A DNA stretch of 64,000 bases from CAJQQK01 sp049116495 (GTDB taxonomy: Bacteria > Pseudomonadota > Alphaproteobacteria > Rhizobiales > Hyphomicrobiaceae): assembly GCA_049116495.1 (NCBI GenBank), contig JAGDYV010000034.1:1-64000 (forward strand), given 5' to 3'. A model generated the notes under the pieces. The model ran no database searches. It had not been told where the DNA came from and saw nothing but the letters and a program-made list of their open reading frames with translations. Of the stretch, positions 43,196 to 52,589 are shown in pieces. Both the position numbers and the translations under genes were made by a program. Each line of letters begins with the position of its first letter. The first letter of the stretch is position 1.

Positions 43196-45485
43196 TGATC
43201 ACGGTCCTCCCATTGGTGTCAGGTGAAACTTTTGCTTGCCAAAGAGCCCGACCGTTTCGCGAAACTTGAACGCGATAAGCCCTTCGCGACAGTGAACGCC
43301 AGGTCATCTCGCTATTTCCAAATCCAGTGGCCTGCATCCTCAATCGGCAATCCTCTCGCATGAGATGGGAAATCTGCCACCGACTTTGTTCGAGGTAGGG
43401 AACCCGAGCACCGTCCGTCTTCGTGAGCACGATTTCCGCAGGTCGAACAGCATCATCGATCGCGATGTAGAGCGATCCGTTGGTTCGTCGATAGCCAAGA
43501 ACTCCAACACTTTTACCAATGTCCACGACGCGTTGGTTTGGATGATCAAACCTAAACGTGTTGAGTGATTTTCGGTTCTCGATTCGCCAGCGGCGGTTAG
43601 TTTGCGGCTTTATGCGAACATCAAAGAAGCTGTCGGCAATGGCTGCATATTGCGAAGCAGGAATCGGTATGACCGGTTCTCGACGCGCGCGAAGCAGCAG
43701 TCGTTGCACCGCATGAAGCGCCGCCGCACGTTCACCTGAGTACATATGATAATAGAGGTTGAAACCCTTCAACCGCCGCGGAGATTGCGTATTTCGCAAC
43801 GTCTGCTCAAGAAGCGCCTGGCCAAAGTAGTTGTCGGTCCAATCCTGCGTGTAAGTGTTCTCATTGCTGTTTACAGCGTAGATCTGTCGCTCTGCACCAA
43901 CAGTCCGGCCAATTGGCGGTACATAGGCGACAGATGGAAACTCGGTGTCAAACCTCGAATCCCCACCATTGATATTTCGCACCCCTTGCTTGCGCACAAC
44001 CGCAATCGCCCGTTCAAACGGGGTCGTGTCCCCACTCCACTGAAACAACTTGGCTTTTTTCCCGACCGGAGCCAGCGCTTCCGCAGTACGAAGTGAGCCC
44101 GCCACCTCTGTTTGAAGATCGAAAGGCTTTTGCATGTAAGTTCGAGGCAACTCATCGGACCCCGATGTGTAGTACTCCCGATCGCGACCTGCCGGAGCGA
44201 GAATATCAGCAAGGCCAATCGTGCGCGCCACCTTTAGCAGGCGGGACTCCGTTTGACGCTTCAAACGCGCAATGAGCTTGAGCTCAGGCCCTCGCTTGTA
44301 GGTCTCGAAGTACCGCCAATTGAACGGATGACTGTGCGAGTGACTACCAACTTCGACCTGAGGCAGTGCAAACAACTTTCTGGCGATATCTGCACTGGCC
44401 CGGCGGCCGCCCATCGCAGGATCAACGTCACCTGCAATTAAACCTACGGTCACCGGGAGATCAGGAAACCGACGGATCAACTCGCGGTAAACAACCTCGG
44501 AAGAAAGCACTTGCTTTGCTCGAAAACGCTCTATTCCGCTGACATTGTTCCAACCATCGCCATCGATGTGGGAGAAGTACAGGCGCCTCCCGGCAATCGT
44601 CGTAACATCGGGAATTGGAAATTCATCTCCGCCCAAGGCCTTGTCAAAAAATAAGAATGGATTGATGAGCCAGCGAGTGCGCTTCGCAATATCAAACTCT
44701 CGCATCGCAAACCCGTCTGCAACCAATCCCCCGGCTGGCCCGTATGTGGCAACAGTGCTGATTTCATCCCTGCCGTTTGACAATCGCCGTTTGAGCTGCA
44801 GCCCCGGCACGGCGCGCGTGTCGAGCAACTCCATGCTGACATAAGCGGGCACATCAGGCGCAACAGTGGCTTCGAAGTTGAACAGCTTTGGCTCAAGATA
44901 ATGGATCGAAACATCAAAAGCGAGTTCATTCCATCTCCCCGCCTCCCTCAAGCCGAGCGCCCGCAGCACCGTGGCACGGCCGCCTTTCGTCGTGGCCTGG
45001 TCAAGACCTAGATGACCGAGCACGATGAGCTTTCGACCCGCAGAAAGGTTGCGCATCGTCCACTTGAGATAGGGCGATTGACGAGGAACCGTATCCTTAA
45101 ACCAAGTCAGGATAGCACGGTACCTGGCCATCTCTGACAGCTTTGGAAGACCTCGGTTGATATCGACCAGCGCAATTTGATAGCCGAGATGATTGAGTGG
45201 CATCTCCGCATACTTGTGCAACCGGGATTGTATTGCCGGTCCTTCCTCGCGCGAATCGTAGAGCGCCAAGATGCTACGATTAACGTAACGGTCATCCTGT
45301 GCGAGAATCACGTCACTACCGAACGCAAATAAAAAAAATATCGCCACGAGGTTCCTGCGCCGCAGCACAGAAATTCTCAACGTTAAACTTGGACAACTTG
45401 ATAAAAGGCTCCGCCGGATCCGGAAGAATGCATTGACGAACGGGCACATCGATCCACCATTCATCAACTTCGCTCCATCGAACAA
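43143..45485 (-). CDS. pelA: PelA-like deacetylase, without the hydrolase domain
   Basis: A 780-residue exported protein matching the C-terminal part of PelA. A hydrophobic signal segment (about 45-62) precedes a Rossmann-like domain (about 68-200; ILALYDSREEGPAI, VLGHLG), comparable to the second domain of PelA. The deacetylase core follows: YFSHIDGDGWNNVSG supplies D308 and D310, and VGSHSHSHPFNW supplies H382 and H386, spaced like D528/D530 and H600/H604 of Pseudomonas PelA. GLIAGDVDP and LFQWSGDTTPFERAI are further core segments. The C-terminal 200 residues form a beta-rich module. The glycoside hydrolase domain that begins Pseudomonas PelA is absent and is instead a separate gene at 46908-47825. 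In the periplasm it would deacetylate GalNAc residues of Pel. Confidence 0.85.
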   Translation of the reverse strand: MFDGAKLMNGGSMCPFVNAFFRIRRSLLSSCPSLTLRISVLRRRNLVAIFFLFAFGSDVILAQDDRYVNRSILALYDSREEGPAIQSRLHKYAEMPLNHLGYQIALVDINRGLPKLSEMARYRAILTWFKDTVPRQSPYLKWTMRNLSAGRKLIVLGHLGLDQATTKGGRATVLRALGLREAGRWNELAFDVSIHYLEPKLFNFEATVAPDVPAYVSMELLDTRAVPGLQLKRRLSNGRDEISTVATYGPAGGLVADGFAMREFDIAKRTRWLINPFLFFDKALGGDEFPIPDVTTIAGRRLYFSHIDGDGWNNVSGIERFRAKQVLSSEVVYRELIRRFPDLPVTVGLIAGDVDPAMGGRRASADIARKLFALPQVEVGSHSHSHPFNWRYFETYKRGPELKLIARLKRQTESRLLKVARTIGLADILAPAGRDREYYTSGSDELPRTYMQKPFDLQTEVAGSLRTAEALAPVGKKAKLFQWSGDTTPFERAIAVVRKQGVRNINGGDSRFDTEFPSVAYVPPIGRTVGAERQIYAVNSNENTYTQDWTDNYFGQALLEQTLRNTQSPRRLKGFNLYYHMYSGERAAALHAVQRLLLRARREPVIPIPASQYAAIADSFFDVRIKPQTNRRWRIENRKSLNTFRFDHPNQRVVDIGKSVGVLGYRRTNGSLYIAIDDAVRPAEIVLTKTDGARVPYLEQSRWQISHLMREDCRLRMQATGFGNSEMTWRSLSRRAYRVQVSRNGRALWQAKVSPDTNGRTVINAPVDARAPVDISITCY

Positions 45486-45506
45486 TCAACCACACTCGAT
45501 AAACGG

Positions 45507-46688
45507 TCAGTAGTTGAACGCAAAATTCATCGAAACCGTGTTGTCCCTGACATCTTCTTCTTCGCGGTAACGGTAGCTGACATTGACACCGAGATTGTCG
45601 GTAAAATTGTATCCCGCACTGGCCGCAAACAGTTGCTCCGTCCGATCGTCCTGAGGGTCGTTCGCGTCAACGCGACGAGGCGCGTAAACGAGCGTAAAAT
45701 TATATCGCCCGTATCTGGCATGCCCCCCCAAGGTGTAATACGTGACATCATCACCATCGCCGTCAACGTTGGAAACGTAGGCGATCTCACCTACCAGTGC
45801 CACCTCTATGTCGGACAAGATTTTTATTCCGGTTTGACGAACACCAAAGACGACAGCATCAGAACCGTCTTGACCACCGGAACCCGGCGCCAGGTGAGCG
45901 TAGCCCACGTGATACCTCAGATCCGGGCTGAACCAAGGCATGCCTTTGCCATCGACCGCCACGGCAAATGACGAAAGGTCACCCGTATTGCCCGGTCCAC
46001 CATCGGAGCGATCTAAACGTCCACGACGGAAAAACAAGCTGTCACTGAGGAAGGAAGTGTCCGCAGTGAACGCGCTAGCGGAGAATAGGTGCTGACCATA
46101 GGCGGAACTGCCGAAAGCGATACCGCCACCGATCCCCACCTTCTCATCAATCTCGTAGTCTTTGAAATCACTTCCGTACTTTCCAAGATCAGCGTCTGAC
46201 GCCAGCCCGAAGCGCGCCTGAAATTTGCCCGCATACGCTCGAATTCGAGAATTCTTGTACTCCAGATAGAGACGGTCCCAGGCAACTCCGTAACCTTCAT
46301 CGTCATCGTTCTCGTCTCGCCGATCGAACTCTTCAGCCTTGACGACGGACTGCAACGCCCAATTCTTTCCAAACATAAGACTTGCGCGTTTTTCTCCATA
46401 TGCGGAGAACTGGTACTTTGACGAATATTCGTTCCCCAGCGAGGCGATGTACTCCAGACCCAGCTCAGCATACATTCCAAATTTGAGTTCTACATAATCG
46501 TTGATCTTGATCGATTTTCGATTATCAGCATTTGCTCCAGACAACATCGCAAGGAAAACGAGAGGCACAAACAACATCCGGCATCTTACCGGTTTCAAAA
46601 ATCCTGCAACCGCGCACGCGCCGTTTTTCCACACGTGAGCATTGAAGCATTTCAATTTTCCAGCCCACGGCATTCTGCTCGAAACCAT
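45507..46688 (-). CDS. Outer-membrane beta-barrel (porin-like) protein within the Pel locus
   Basis: An outer-membrane barrel of about 393 residues. After a signal-like segment (LFVPLVFLAMLSGANA) come alternating amphipathic strands such as YVELKFGMYAELGLEY, WDRLYLEYKNSRIRAYAGKFQ, RYHVGYAHLAPG, RYNFTLVYAPRRV, and a last strand ending in phenylalanine and tyrosine (NTVSMNFAFNY), as barrel proteins do. Glycine/aspartate-rich loops are frequent. The start is uncertain: ATG 46688 has AAGAAGA upstream, ATG 46577 would give a very short signal, and the frame is open to 46826. Lying between the two PelA-like genes and on the same strand, it may export the polymer in place of the PelB barrel. An alginate-type or DcaP-like porin is the alternative. 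Confidence 0.7.
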   Translation of the reverse strand: MVSSRMPWAGKLKCFNAHVWKNGACAVAGFLKPVRCRMLFVPLVFLAMLSGANADNRKSIKINDYVELKFGMYAELGLEYIASLGNEYSSKYQFSAYGEKRASLMFGKNWALQSVVKAEEFDRRDENDDDEGYGVAWDRLYLEYKNSRIRAYAGKFQARFGLASDADLGKYGSDFKDYEIDEKVGIGGGIAFGSSAYGQHLFSASAFTADTSFLSDSLFFRRGRLDRSDGGPGNTGDLSSFAVAVDGKGMPWFSPDLRYHVGYAHLAPGSGGQDGSDAVVFGVRQTGIKILSDIEVALVGEIAYVSNVDGDGDDVTYYTLGGHARYGRYNFTLVYAPRRVDANDPQDDRTEQLFAASAGYNFTDNLGVNVSYRYREEEDVRDNTVSMNFAFNY

Positions 46689-46907
46689 AAAATCTTCTTG
46701 GGTATAGCTACAGATTAGAAATATCATAATTTCGACTAAGCTCCCCCCTCCAACTTCCCTGAAAGTTGGATACACTTTGGCAACTTGATTACATTCATCG
46801 GAGATTTGTGGCTGACTTATGGCCACAATTAGACCTCAAAACATTCCAAATAACGCTCAATTTGAGGTTTTGGCAAGTGTCAATATCGATACCATAATAT
46901 GATAACG

Positions 46908-47825
46908 TCACTTCGGCGGGGGTAGAAGAACATTCAACTGCCGTTCGGAAATGTAAGGTACAAAATTTAAATGTCTAATCGCCTTTACCGCTTTAGAAAT
47001 TTCGGAAAAATGTGATGGCAAATACTCTACAACGAGAACAGGTTTATCTTTCTTTCTAGCTAAGTTCAAATACTTGATGTGAGATGATCGAAGAGATTTG
47101 GAATTCGGTTCAACTTTATGAGACACGCCAAATAGCATATCCTCTTTAGCAATGCCGTCAATATGCTCAATATAACGCGAGTCAGAAAGCAGCTCCTCCG
47201 CGTTTTGCGCAAACACAAGGAATTCGCGTTTCCTATGCTTTGCCAGCCGCGACAGCTTAATGACGAACTCGATCATTTGCCTACGGGAACCTTTCCGCGA
47301 TGACAGCCAGTCTGAGTAGGCATCGATCCGATCGAGATACACACCGTCAAACCCCCCACCTATAATCCTCGAAAGGTAACCGGCCTCCTCCCCCAGAATG
47401 ATCCGTTGCCATTGCGGCATCCAGTACTTCGCTAGGAAGTTTCCTGGCCATTGCTTATTTTCGCGGCCAAGCCACTGTGGCGGCTTCTTTTTCCAGCTGG
47501 GTTTCCAATAGTATCTATAGTTCTCCGCCTCGCCGATGCTCATGTAGGCCAGCACGACGCGTCGGCTGCCGTCAGGCTTTTGCTTGAGTTGACTAACTTC
47601 ACTCCAGGTGAGCGCACCCGCTTCAGTTCCATCTTTAGAGTAATCTACGACTAAAAGGTCATGAGGCATTCGAGCGGCTTGCTGCACGTCAAGCCGTTGC
47701 AGCTGATAGCCCCAGCTTTTCAAAGCCCCAACATCTATTATCGAACTTGGCTCCGATGCCTGAGCGCCTATCGACAGCAGCATGACAAAGCAAAAGGTGT
47801 TCACTGCCATTTTTGAGCCAAGCAT
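46908..47825 (-). CDS. pelA: PelA-like endo-alpha-1,4-N-acetylgalactosaminidase (GH114/GH166 type), free-standing
   Basis: A 305-residue exported glycoside hydrolase corresponding to the N-terminal domain of PelA. A signal peptide (about 1-23, ending SIGAQA) is followed by a TIM-barrel-like core: WGYQLQRLDVQQ, DLLVVDYSKDGTE, RVVLAYMSIGEAENYRYYW with its conserved glutamate, GFDGVYLDRIDAYSDW and FLVFAQNAEELL, as in GH114 polygalactosaminidases. The ATG at 47825 has AGGA six bases upstream, and earlier ATGs at 47852 and 47831 fit less well. In Pseudomonas this activity trims Pel and influences biofilm adherence. Here it is encoded as its own protein, and a chain of four minus-strand genes begins with it. 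Confidence 0.82.
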   Translation of the reverse strand: MLGSKMAVNTFCFVMLLSIGAQASEPSSIIDVGALKSWGYQLQRLDVQQAARMPHDLLVVDYSKDGTEAGALTWSEVSQLKQKPDGSRRVVLAYMSIGEAENYRYYWKPSWKKKPPQWLGRENKQWPGNFLAKYWMPQWQRIILGEEAGYLSRIIGGGFDGVYLDRIDAYSDWLSSRKGSRRQMIEFVIKLSRLAKHRKREFLVFAQNAEELLSDSRYIEHIDGIAKEDMLFGVSHKVEPNSKSLRSSHIKYLNLARKKDKPVLVVEYLPSHFSEISKAVKAIRHLNFVPYISERQLNVLLPPPK

Positions 47826-48117
47826 GCGCATTCCTGCTGTTTGCCGGTCCATAAGCTTTGCGTCTCGCAGATGATTACAACTGACGTTGGCAAGTATTGA
47901 TCGAAAGTGTGGCTTGGACGAGACGTCGGCTCATGCGCAGCGCAAGACTATCGCTGGTCCTAGCCGCAATTTATTTCGTTTGCTGGCAACAGGGTTGGGA
48001 CATCGCAAAAAGCAGGTCGATCTTATCCGCAAGGTAGCTTTGGTTGTTGGACGCTGCAAACCCGGGCCCCTCAATGAGGTTCACAATAAAGAGATGACCT
48101 GAAACTACTCCGGTTGA

Positions 48118-48465
48118 CTAATGCTTGTCGGAATCATTATCACCGACAATATCCAGAAGTGTTTCGGTCATTTGATCAACGGCAACGATAACAGCGAGGT
48201 TAGCTTCATATGCGGCCTGTGCCTGAATGAGCGTGGTGACTTCCCGCACAATGTCGACACCCTGCGCCGTCGACGAAAGTTGAGAACCCGCTGTCGGACG
48301 AATTGTCGTCGTTACTCCGCCAGAATGTCCGTGCGTTGCTTGCTCAACCTGGCGCGGGACGTAATCAGGAGACGAAGCATTCGCTATATTGCTGGCTGCA
48401 ACCTCAACGCGAACCGCTTCTGCGGCAAGACCTGATCGAGCAATGCTGAACGCGGTACTAAGCAA
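48118..48465 (-). CDS. Orphan flagellar basal-body rod-like protein (FlgC-like)
   Basis: A 115-residue protein of the flagellar rod/hook family. The N-terminal segment FSIARSGLAAEAVRVEVAASNIANASSPDYV is the classic rod N-terminal helix with the SNIANA box. The C-terminal segment VDIVREVTTLIQAQAAYEANLAVI ends the family in the usual helical way. It is shorter than FlgC (about 135), the middle beta region being reduced. The TTG at 48465 has GGAG seven bases upstream, and the longer frame to 48633 adds residues unlike any rod protein. No other flagellar gene lies nearby. It may be a displaced or moonlighting copy. Confidence 0.75.
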   Translation of the reverse strand: MLSTAFSIARSGLAAEAVRVEVAASNIANASSPDYVPRQVEQATHGHSGGVTTTIRPTAGSQLSSTAQGVDIVREVTTLIQAQAAYEANLAVIVAVDQMTETLLDIVGDNDSDKH

Positions 48466-48816
48466 TGTCACACTCCAATACACGGACGACTGAGTGTAGC
48501 GACGAATACCTAATGAGGCGTGAAACCCCATACCTTTCGGTCGAAATTGCTGACGATTGAATCTGCTAACTTCCTGATCGATTGCCAACTGTTTCAAGAT
48601 GAGAATACCGAGATAGCTTGCAAACAACCTCATCTCGGAGAACCGGAGAGCAGTCTCCCTACAATCGTCCCTTGACTGGCCATCTCCAGGGACACACTAA
48701 CGACCTCTGCGCAAGCGACCGACCCAGCTCGGCATCCTACATTCTTTGTCGGGTGCGGTAGCGATCAACGAGGCGAACCTGAAACATGCCAGCCCGAGCG
48801 GCGATTTTGATTTTTC
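48466..48816. other. Intergenic region
   Basis: About 350 bases between the LysR gene and the rod-like gene, both on the minus strand. The rod frame continues open for 56 codons, but without family resemblance. I saw no RNA gene or clear terminator. Confidence 0.4.
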
Positions 48817-49695
48817 CTAGCGCAACCCTGGCAGCAACGCCCTCAGCGCCTCGAGCTTTCGGGATCTATAATCTCCGCGCCACGTGAGCAACGTTGCTAT
48901 TTTCGAATATTTCTTCGGTAACGGATGGCACTTAAAATCACCGTCACTCGCTATGGCATCAAGTACAGATTTCGGAACAACAGCAAGTCCCGTTCCGGCC
49001 GATACGCAGGCGAGAATTGCCAGATAAGACCCGACAGACAAAATCTGCCCCGGTTGTATTCTCTCCTCGCTGAGCCAATCCTGAAGATAACGGCGATAAG
49101 CACAACCCTCTTCGAAAGCGATCATCGTTGCTCCGTTAATCTTTTGCCGGTTGCGCAAAGAGGCAAAGGAAGGCGGAGAAATCAGCATCAACTGCTCGAC
49201 AAACACCGGCTCCGACACGAGTTCGGCGTGTGACAGCGGTTCTGCAATGAAGGCAACATCAATATCACCTGACAGAAGGCGGTTCGTCAGCGCGCCTGCA
49301 GTATCTGTTTCAACGTGGATCTGGACGTCGGAAAACTGCTTGTGGTAAGCGGATAAGACTGATGGCAAACGAACGGCGGCGGTGCTTTCCATCGTCCCGA
49401 TGCGAAACTCACCGGTCGGATAGGACGAATGAAGCGCATCGAGCGCTTCATTGGACAGAGCAAGCATTTGCTCGGCGTAACGAAGTAGAACCTCGCCATC
49501 TTCAGTCAGGCTCAATCCCCTTGCTCTCCTGACGAATAGAGCAGCCCCGACTTGCTCTTCAAGCTGTTTTATTCGGGTACTCACGTTCGACTGCACACGG
49601 TGCAATTTAGCTGATGCGGCAAGTATGCTGCCCTCTACAGCAACGTGTCGAAACATCTCAAGCGCATGCAGATTGAGATGAGATACATTTCTCAT
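48817..49695 (-). CDS. LysR-family transcriptional regulator
   Basis: A 292-residue LysR-type regulator. The N-terminal winged helix-turn-helix is clear: LNLHALEMFRHVAVEGSILAASAKLHRVQSNVSTRIKQLEEQVGAALFVR, with its usual ending ARGLSLTEDGEVLLRYA. The rest (about 90-290) is the periplasmic-binding-like effector domain, with IDVAFIAEPLSHAELV and VSAGTGLAVVPKSVL. It is divergently transcribed from an MFS transporter with only about 90 bases between their starts, the standard arrangement for a LysR regulator controlling its neighbour and itself. The effector is unknown. Confidence 0.93.
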   Translation of the reverse strand: MRNVSHLNLHALEMFRHVAVEGSILAASAKLHRVQSNVSTRIKQLEEQVGAALFVRRARGLSLTEDGEVLLRYAEQMLALSNEALDALHSSYPTGEFRIGTMESTAAVRLPSVLSAYHKQFSDVQIHVETDTAGALTNRLLSGDIDVAFIAEPLSHAELVSEPVFVEQLMLISPPSFASLRNRQKINGATMIAFEEGCAYRRYLQDWLSEERIQPGQILSVGSYLAILACVSAGTGLAVVPKSVLDAIASDGDFKCHPLPKKYSKIATLLTWRGDYRSRKLEALRALLPGLR

Positions 49696-49786
49696 TCTAA
49701 GAACTCACATATCTTTTTAATTCATTATTATAGAAACTAGAGATCATGTAAAGTCCATGGTGATATTGAGGCTAGGCAGGCAAAAA

Positions 49787-50971
49787 ATGTCCCACTCGTC
49801 ATCGCCAGTCCGCACCGCGATGCTCGGATTCACCATCCTGGTTTTCTCGATGGGTATCGGCCGCTTCGCGTTCACCCCATTGTTGCCGGTAATGCAGAAC
49901 GAAAATCTGCTGAGCATCAGCGAAGCAGGCGCACTCGCATCAGTTCATTTTGTCGGTTATGCGATGGGCGCCTTGCTTGGAGCCGCTCTGACAGCACTGC
50001 CCAGAACAACCTTGATCGGGGCACTGGTCGGCGTCAGTCTTTCAACGCTCTCGATGGGATTAACCGAAAATCACCTGTTGTGGCTCATCGCCAGATGGAT
50101 GACCGGAGTTTGCAGTGCACTAGTGCTTGTCGTTGTAAGCACCCACTTTCTCCAACGGCTTACTGAAGCGGGTCGCCCGGATTTACAGGGTCTTGTATTT
50201 TCTGGCGTCGGAGCCGGCACGGCCGTGACTGGCTTCGTAATGCTCGTCTTCATGGCCAATAGTGTGAACAGCACAATCGGCTGGCTGACATTCGGTATCG
50301 CAGCCCTTGGCGCGACCGGATTACTGCTTCGCTCTCTGAGGGCAGATTTGTTCCAATCCACCCACCGGCTGCAATCTCGATCCGCGAGCTGTGGTGTTCC
50401 TGCATGGCGAATCATTCTGCCGTATGGCGCCATGGGCGCAGGCTATATCATTCCCGCAACCTATTTGCCCGTAATGGCACAACAATCGATCTCGTCACCA
50501 TTGGTCTTCGGCTGGGGTTGGCCGATTTTTGGTATCGCAGCAGCGATATCCACACTCCTGTCGTCTCGACTGCACCGTGCGTATTCCAATCGACAGATCT
50601 GGGTTGTCAGCCAGGTAATCATGGCCACCGGCTTGATCCTGCCGGCTTTGGCCCCCAGCATCGCGACAATTGCGATCAGCGCCGCGTGCGTGGGCGGCAC
50701 CTTCATGGTCGTGACGATGGCCGGCCTCAAGGAAGCACATCGCATGACTGGCAACGCTAGTGCGCAGACACTTGTCGCATTGATGACCGCTGCATTCGCA
50801 TTGGGCCAGATTGTTGGACCAGTCTTGGCAGGATGGGCTTACAGCGCATCAGACAGCTTCTCGTATCCACTGATCGCGGCCGCCGGCTTGCTGCTTGTTT
50901 CTCTGATACCAATGACATCTGCCCGCGTGGCTTCGCCGCCGACAGAGCAATATAGTCGTCTCAGGTCGTAA
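49787..50971 (+). CDS. MFS transporter, YbfB/YjiJ family
   Basis: A 394-residue 12-helix inner-membrane transporter. The N-terminal TM1 segment VFSMGIGRFAFTPLLPVMQ is diagnostic of the YbfB/YjiJ branch of the major facilitator superfamily, and HFVGYAMGALLGAAL gives the second helix. AGGCAGGC lies before the ATG at 49787. A GTG or ATG 30 bases earlier is less likely. It is divergent from a LysR gene that probably regulates it. Members of this branch are poorly characterised and probably export small metabolites or drugs. Substrate unknown. Confidence 0.9.
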   Translation: MSHSSSPVRTAMLGFTILVFSMGIGRFAFTPLLPVMQNENLLSISEAGALASVHFVGYAMGALLGAALTALPRTTLIGALVGVSLSTLSMGLTENHLLWLIARWMTGVCSALVLVVVSTHFLQRLTEAGRPDLQGLVFSGVGAGTAVTGFVMLVFMANSVNSTIGWLTFGIAALGATGLLLRSLRADLFQSTHRLQSRSASCGVPAWRIILPYGAMGAGYIIPATYLPVMAQQSISSPLVFGWGWPIFGIAAAISTLLSSRLHRAYSNRQIWVVSQVIMATGLILPALAPSIATIAISAACVGGTFMVVTMAGLKEAHRMTGNASAQTLVALMTAAFALGQIVGPVLAGWAYSASDSFSYPLIAAAGLLLVSLIPMTSARVASPPTEQYSRLRS

Positions 50972-51020
50972 TCAGGGAATACGCACCAGCAGCGCCTCGA
51001 CCTCGCCGTTGGGCCAGCCA

Positions 51021-52589
51021 TCAACCTCTCTTATCCGTCGAGCTATTTGTTTGCCGGAGTGTTCGACCAACGACCAAGCCGGCGTTCATTGCTTGCCTCC
51101 ACACACCGCCCCATTTGATCCCGGCTCGGGCGCGTTCGTCCAACGCGCGCGCCAATTGCAGATTGGTTGCAGCCGGCAAAAGCTCCAAGACGTTCGCCCA
51201 AAGCGTCTCTATGTTGTATGCCCCATCGACAGTCTTCGTCATGATCGGGACAATCTTCAACGAATCGATCTGCATATCATCAGCGACAGCCTCAATGGCC
51301 GCACGTATCGATCGACTCTTGTCCGATGCCGGGTCAGCCAAATCGTACGGTGGAGACCATTCCTGAAACGGCCGCACCTGATCTATGTGTGTCAACACAA
51401 ATGTCATAGGCGGCATCGGCCTGAACTTGTTGGCCGACAGTGCAGTACGCAAGTCGCCTAACACCGCCGCATCGGTGGACCGATCGGGCCTCGTGACCGA
51501 GAGCACCCATAAGATAGCATCAGCGCGCGCTGCTTGTTCGTAAAGAAGCGGTTCGACCTCACCGTCAGCTCTGATGAGAGCAGGACTGTCGACCAGATTA
51601 ATATCCTCGGCTCCTTCACTCTTAATGACGTGCCCGAGATAGCCGTCACCGAGAGATACGGAATTCACAGCGGCACGCAATTCACCGGACAACGCGTTAA
51701 TCGTGGAAGATTTGCCAACGCCTTGCTGGCCGAGCACGAGCAGTCGTACTGCGCGTCTCGCCGGCGCTTGCTCATCGGGCGAAACCTCAGACGATGAAAA
51801 GTCGAGATCCGGGCGCAATCGACCACTATACAAGTCAACCGCGGCGCGGCCGACTTCACGCACGTAGGCCTGCGCCACTCTACGCGTAAACTCCGATCGC
51901 ATTCCCTTGATCAGTTCACCCGATATTTTCTCGCGCAGTTCTCCGGCGATCGCAGTTGCCGGATTGATAAAACGTAGAATACGCCAGACGTCGTATGCCT
52001 TTTCCGCAACCGTTGTTACCGAGCGCCAGCGGTAAACAGTCAGCAACTGGCCGACCGTAAGTTGATCACCGAGGGGTACGTCCTCGACAACAAACTTGTT
52101 GAGCCGGGAGTTGACCTGACCAACGAGCGCCAACGCCTCGGGAACAGTGAAACGCCAAAGTGGGTCTTTCTGACCGGGGTGCATACTGTGAGCAACGGCT
52201 TCGACCGTCTCTAATCCGAGTGCCAGGATTGACGCTCGATCGGTCAACTTTGAAGGTTCAATATTTTCGGCAAGAGATTCAACCCGAACGAGAGCGTCAC
52301 GCTCGCTCTCAGTGAGCACTGTGTTCGACTGTGCGGGAGATTGGTGCCGCCCGCTCGATAGATTGCGGTCGAGCCTATTGATGCTTGGTAAAACGAGCCA
52401 GCGCTCGAGTGAAAAAACAGCAACAGCTGCGCACGCGGCAATTGCCGCCCAGAGCAGCAGGTAGTTGTTCTGCCAAAGCCACAGCATCCCAAGCACGACC
52501 AGCGATAAGGTTGGCATAATGAGAGCAACAACGACCATGACGTTACGCAAATAGCGCAGCGACCTCTTACGTTCGTTTGTTCCCAGCAT
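51021..52589 (-). CDS. Membrane-anchored GTPase of the TRAFAC class
   Basis: A 522-residue protein with two adjacent hydrophobic helices near the N-terminus (about 17-37 and 43-60), a helical middle region (about 90-255), and a GTPase domain. G1 is GQQGVGKSS (287-295). The G3 position reads VDSPA (333-337), where a DxxG is usual. G4 is the variant THID (400-403) rather than NKxD. The arrangement recalls YeeP/DUF697-linked and dynamin-like GTPases that act at the membrane. C-terminal to the G domain are helices that lack a clear family mark. It stands alone, convergent with the MFS gene. Function unknown. A role in membrane or ribosome-associated control is only a guess. Confidence 0.8.
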   Translation of the reverse strand: MLGTNERKRSLRYLRNVMVVVALIMPTLSLVVLGMLWLWQNNYLLLWAAIAACAAVAVFSLERWLVLPSINRLDRNLSSGRHQSPAQSNTVLTESERDALVRVESLAENIEPSKLTDRASILALGLETVEAVAHSMHPGQKDPLWRFTVPEALALVGQVNSRLNKFVVEDVPLGDQLTVGQLLTVYRWRSVTTVAEKAYDVWRILRFINPATAIAGELREKISGELIKGMRSEFTRRVAQAYVREVGRAAVDLYSGRLRPDLDFSSSEVSPDEQAPARRAVRLLVLGQQGVGKSSTINALSGELRAAVNSVSLGDGYLGHVIKSEGAEDINLVDSPALIRADGEVEPLLYEQAARADAILWVLSVTRPDRSTDAAVLGDLRTALSANKFRPMPPMTFVLTHIDQVRPFQEWSPPYDLADPASDKSRSIRAAIEAVADDMQIDSLKIVPIMTKTVDGAYNIETLWANVLELLPAATNLQLARALDERARAGIKWGGVWRQAMNAGLVVGRTLRQTNSSTDKRG

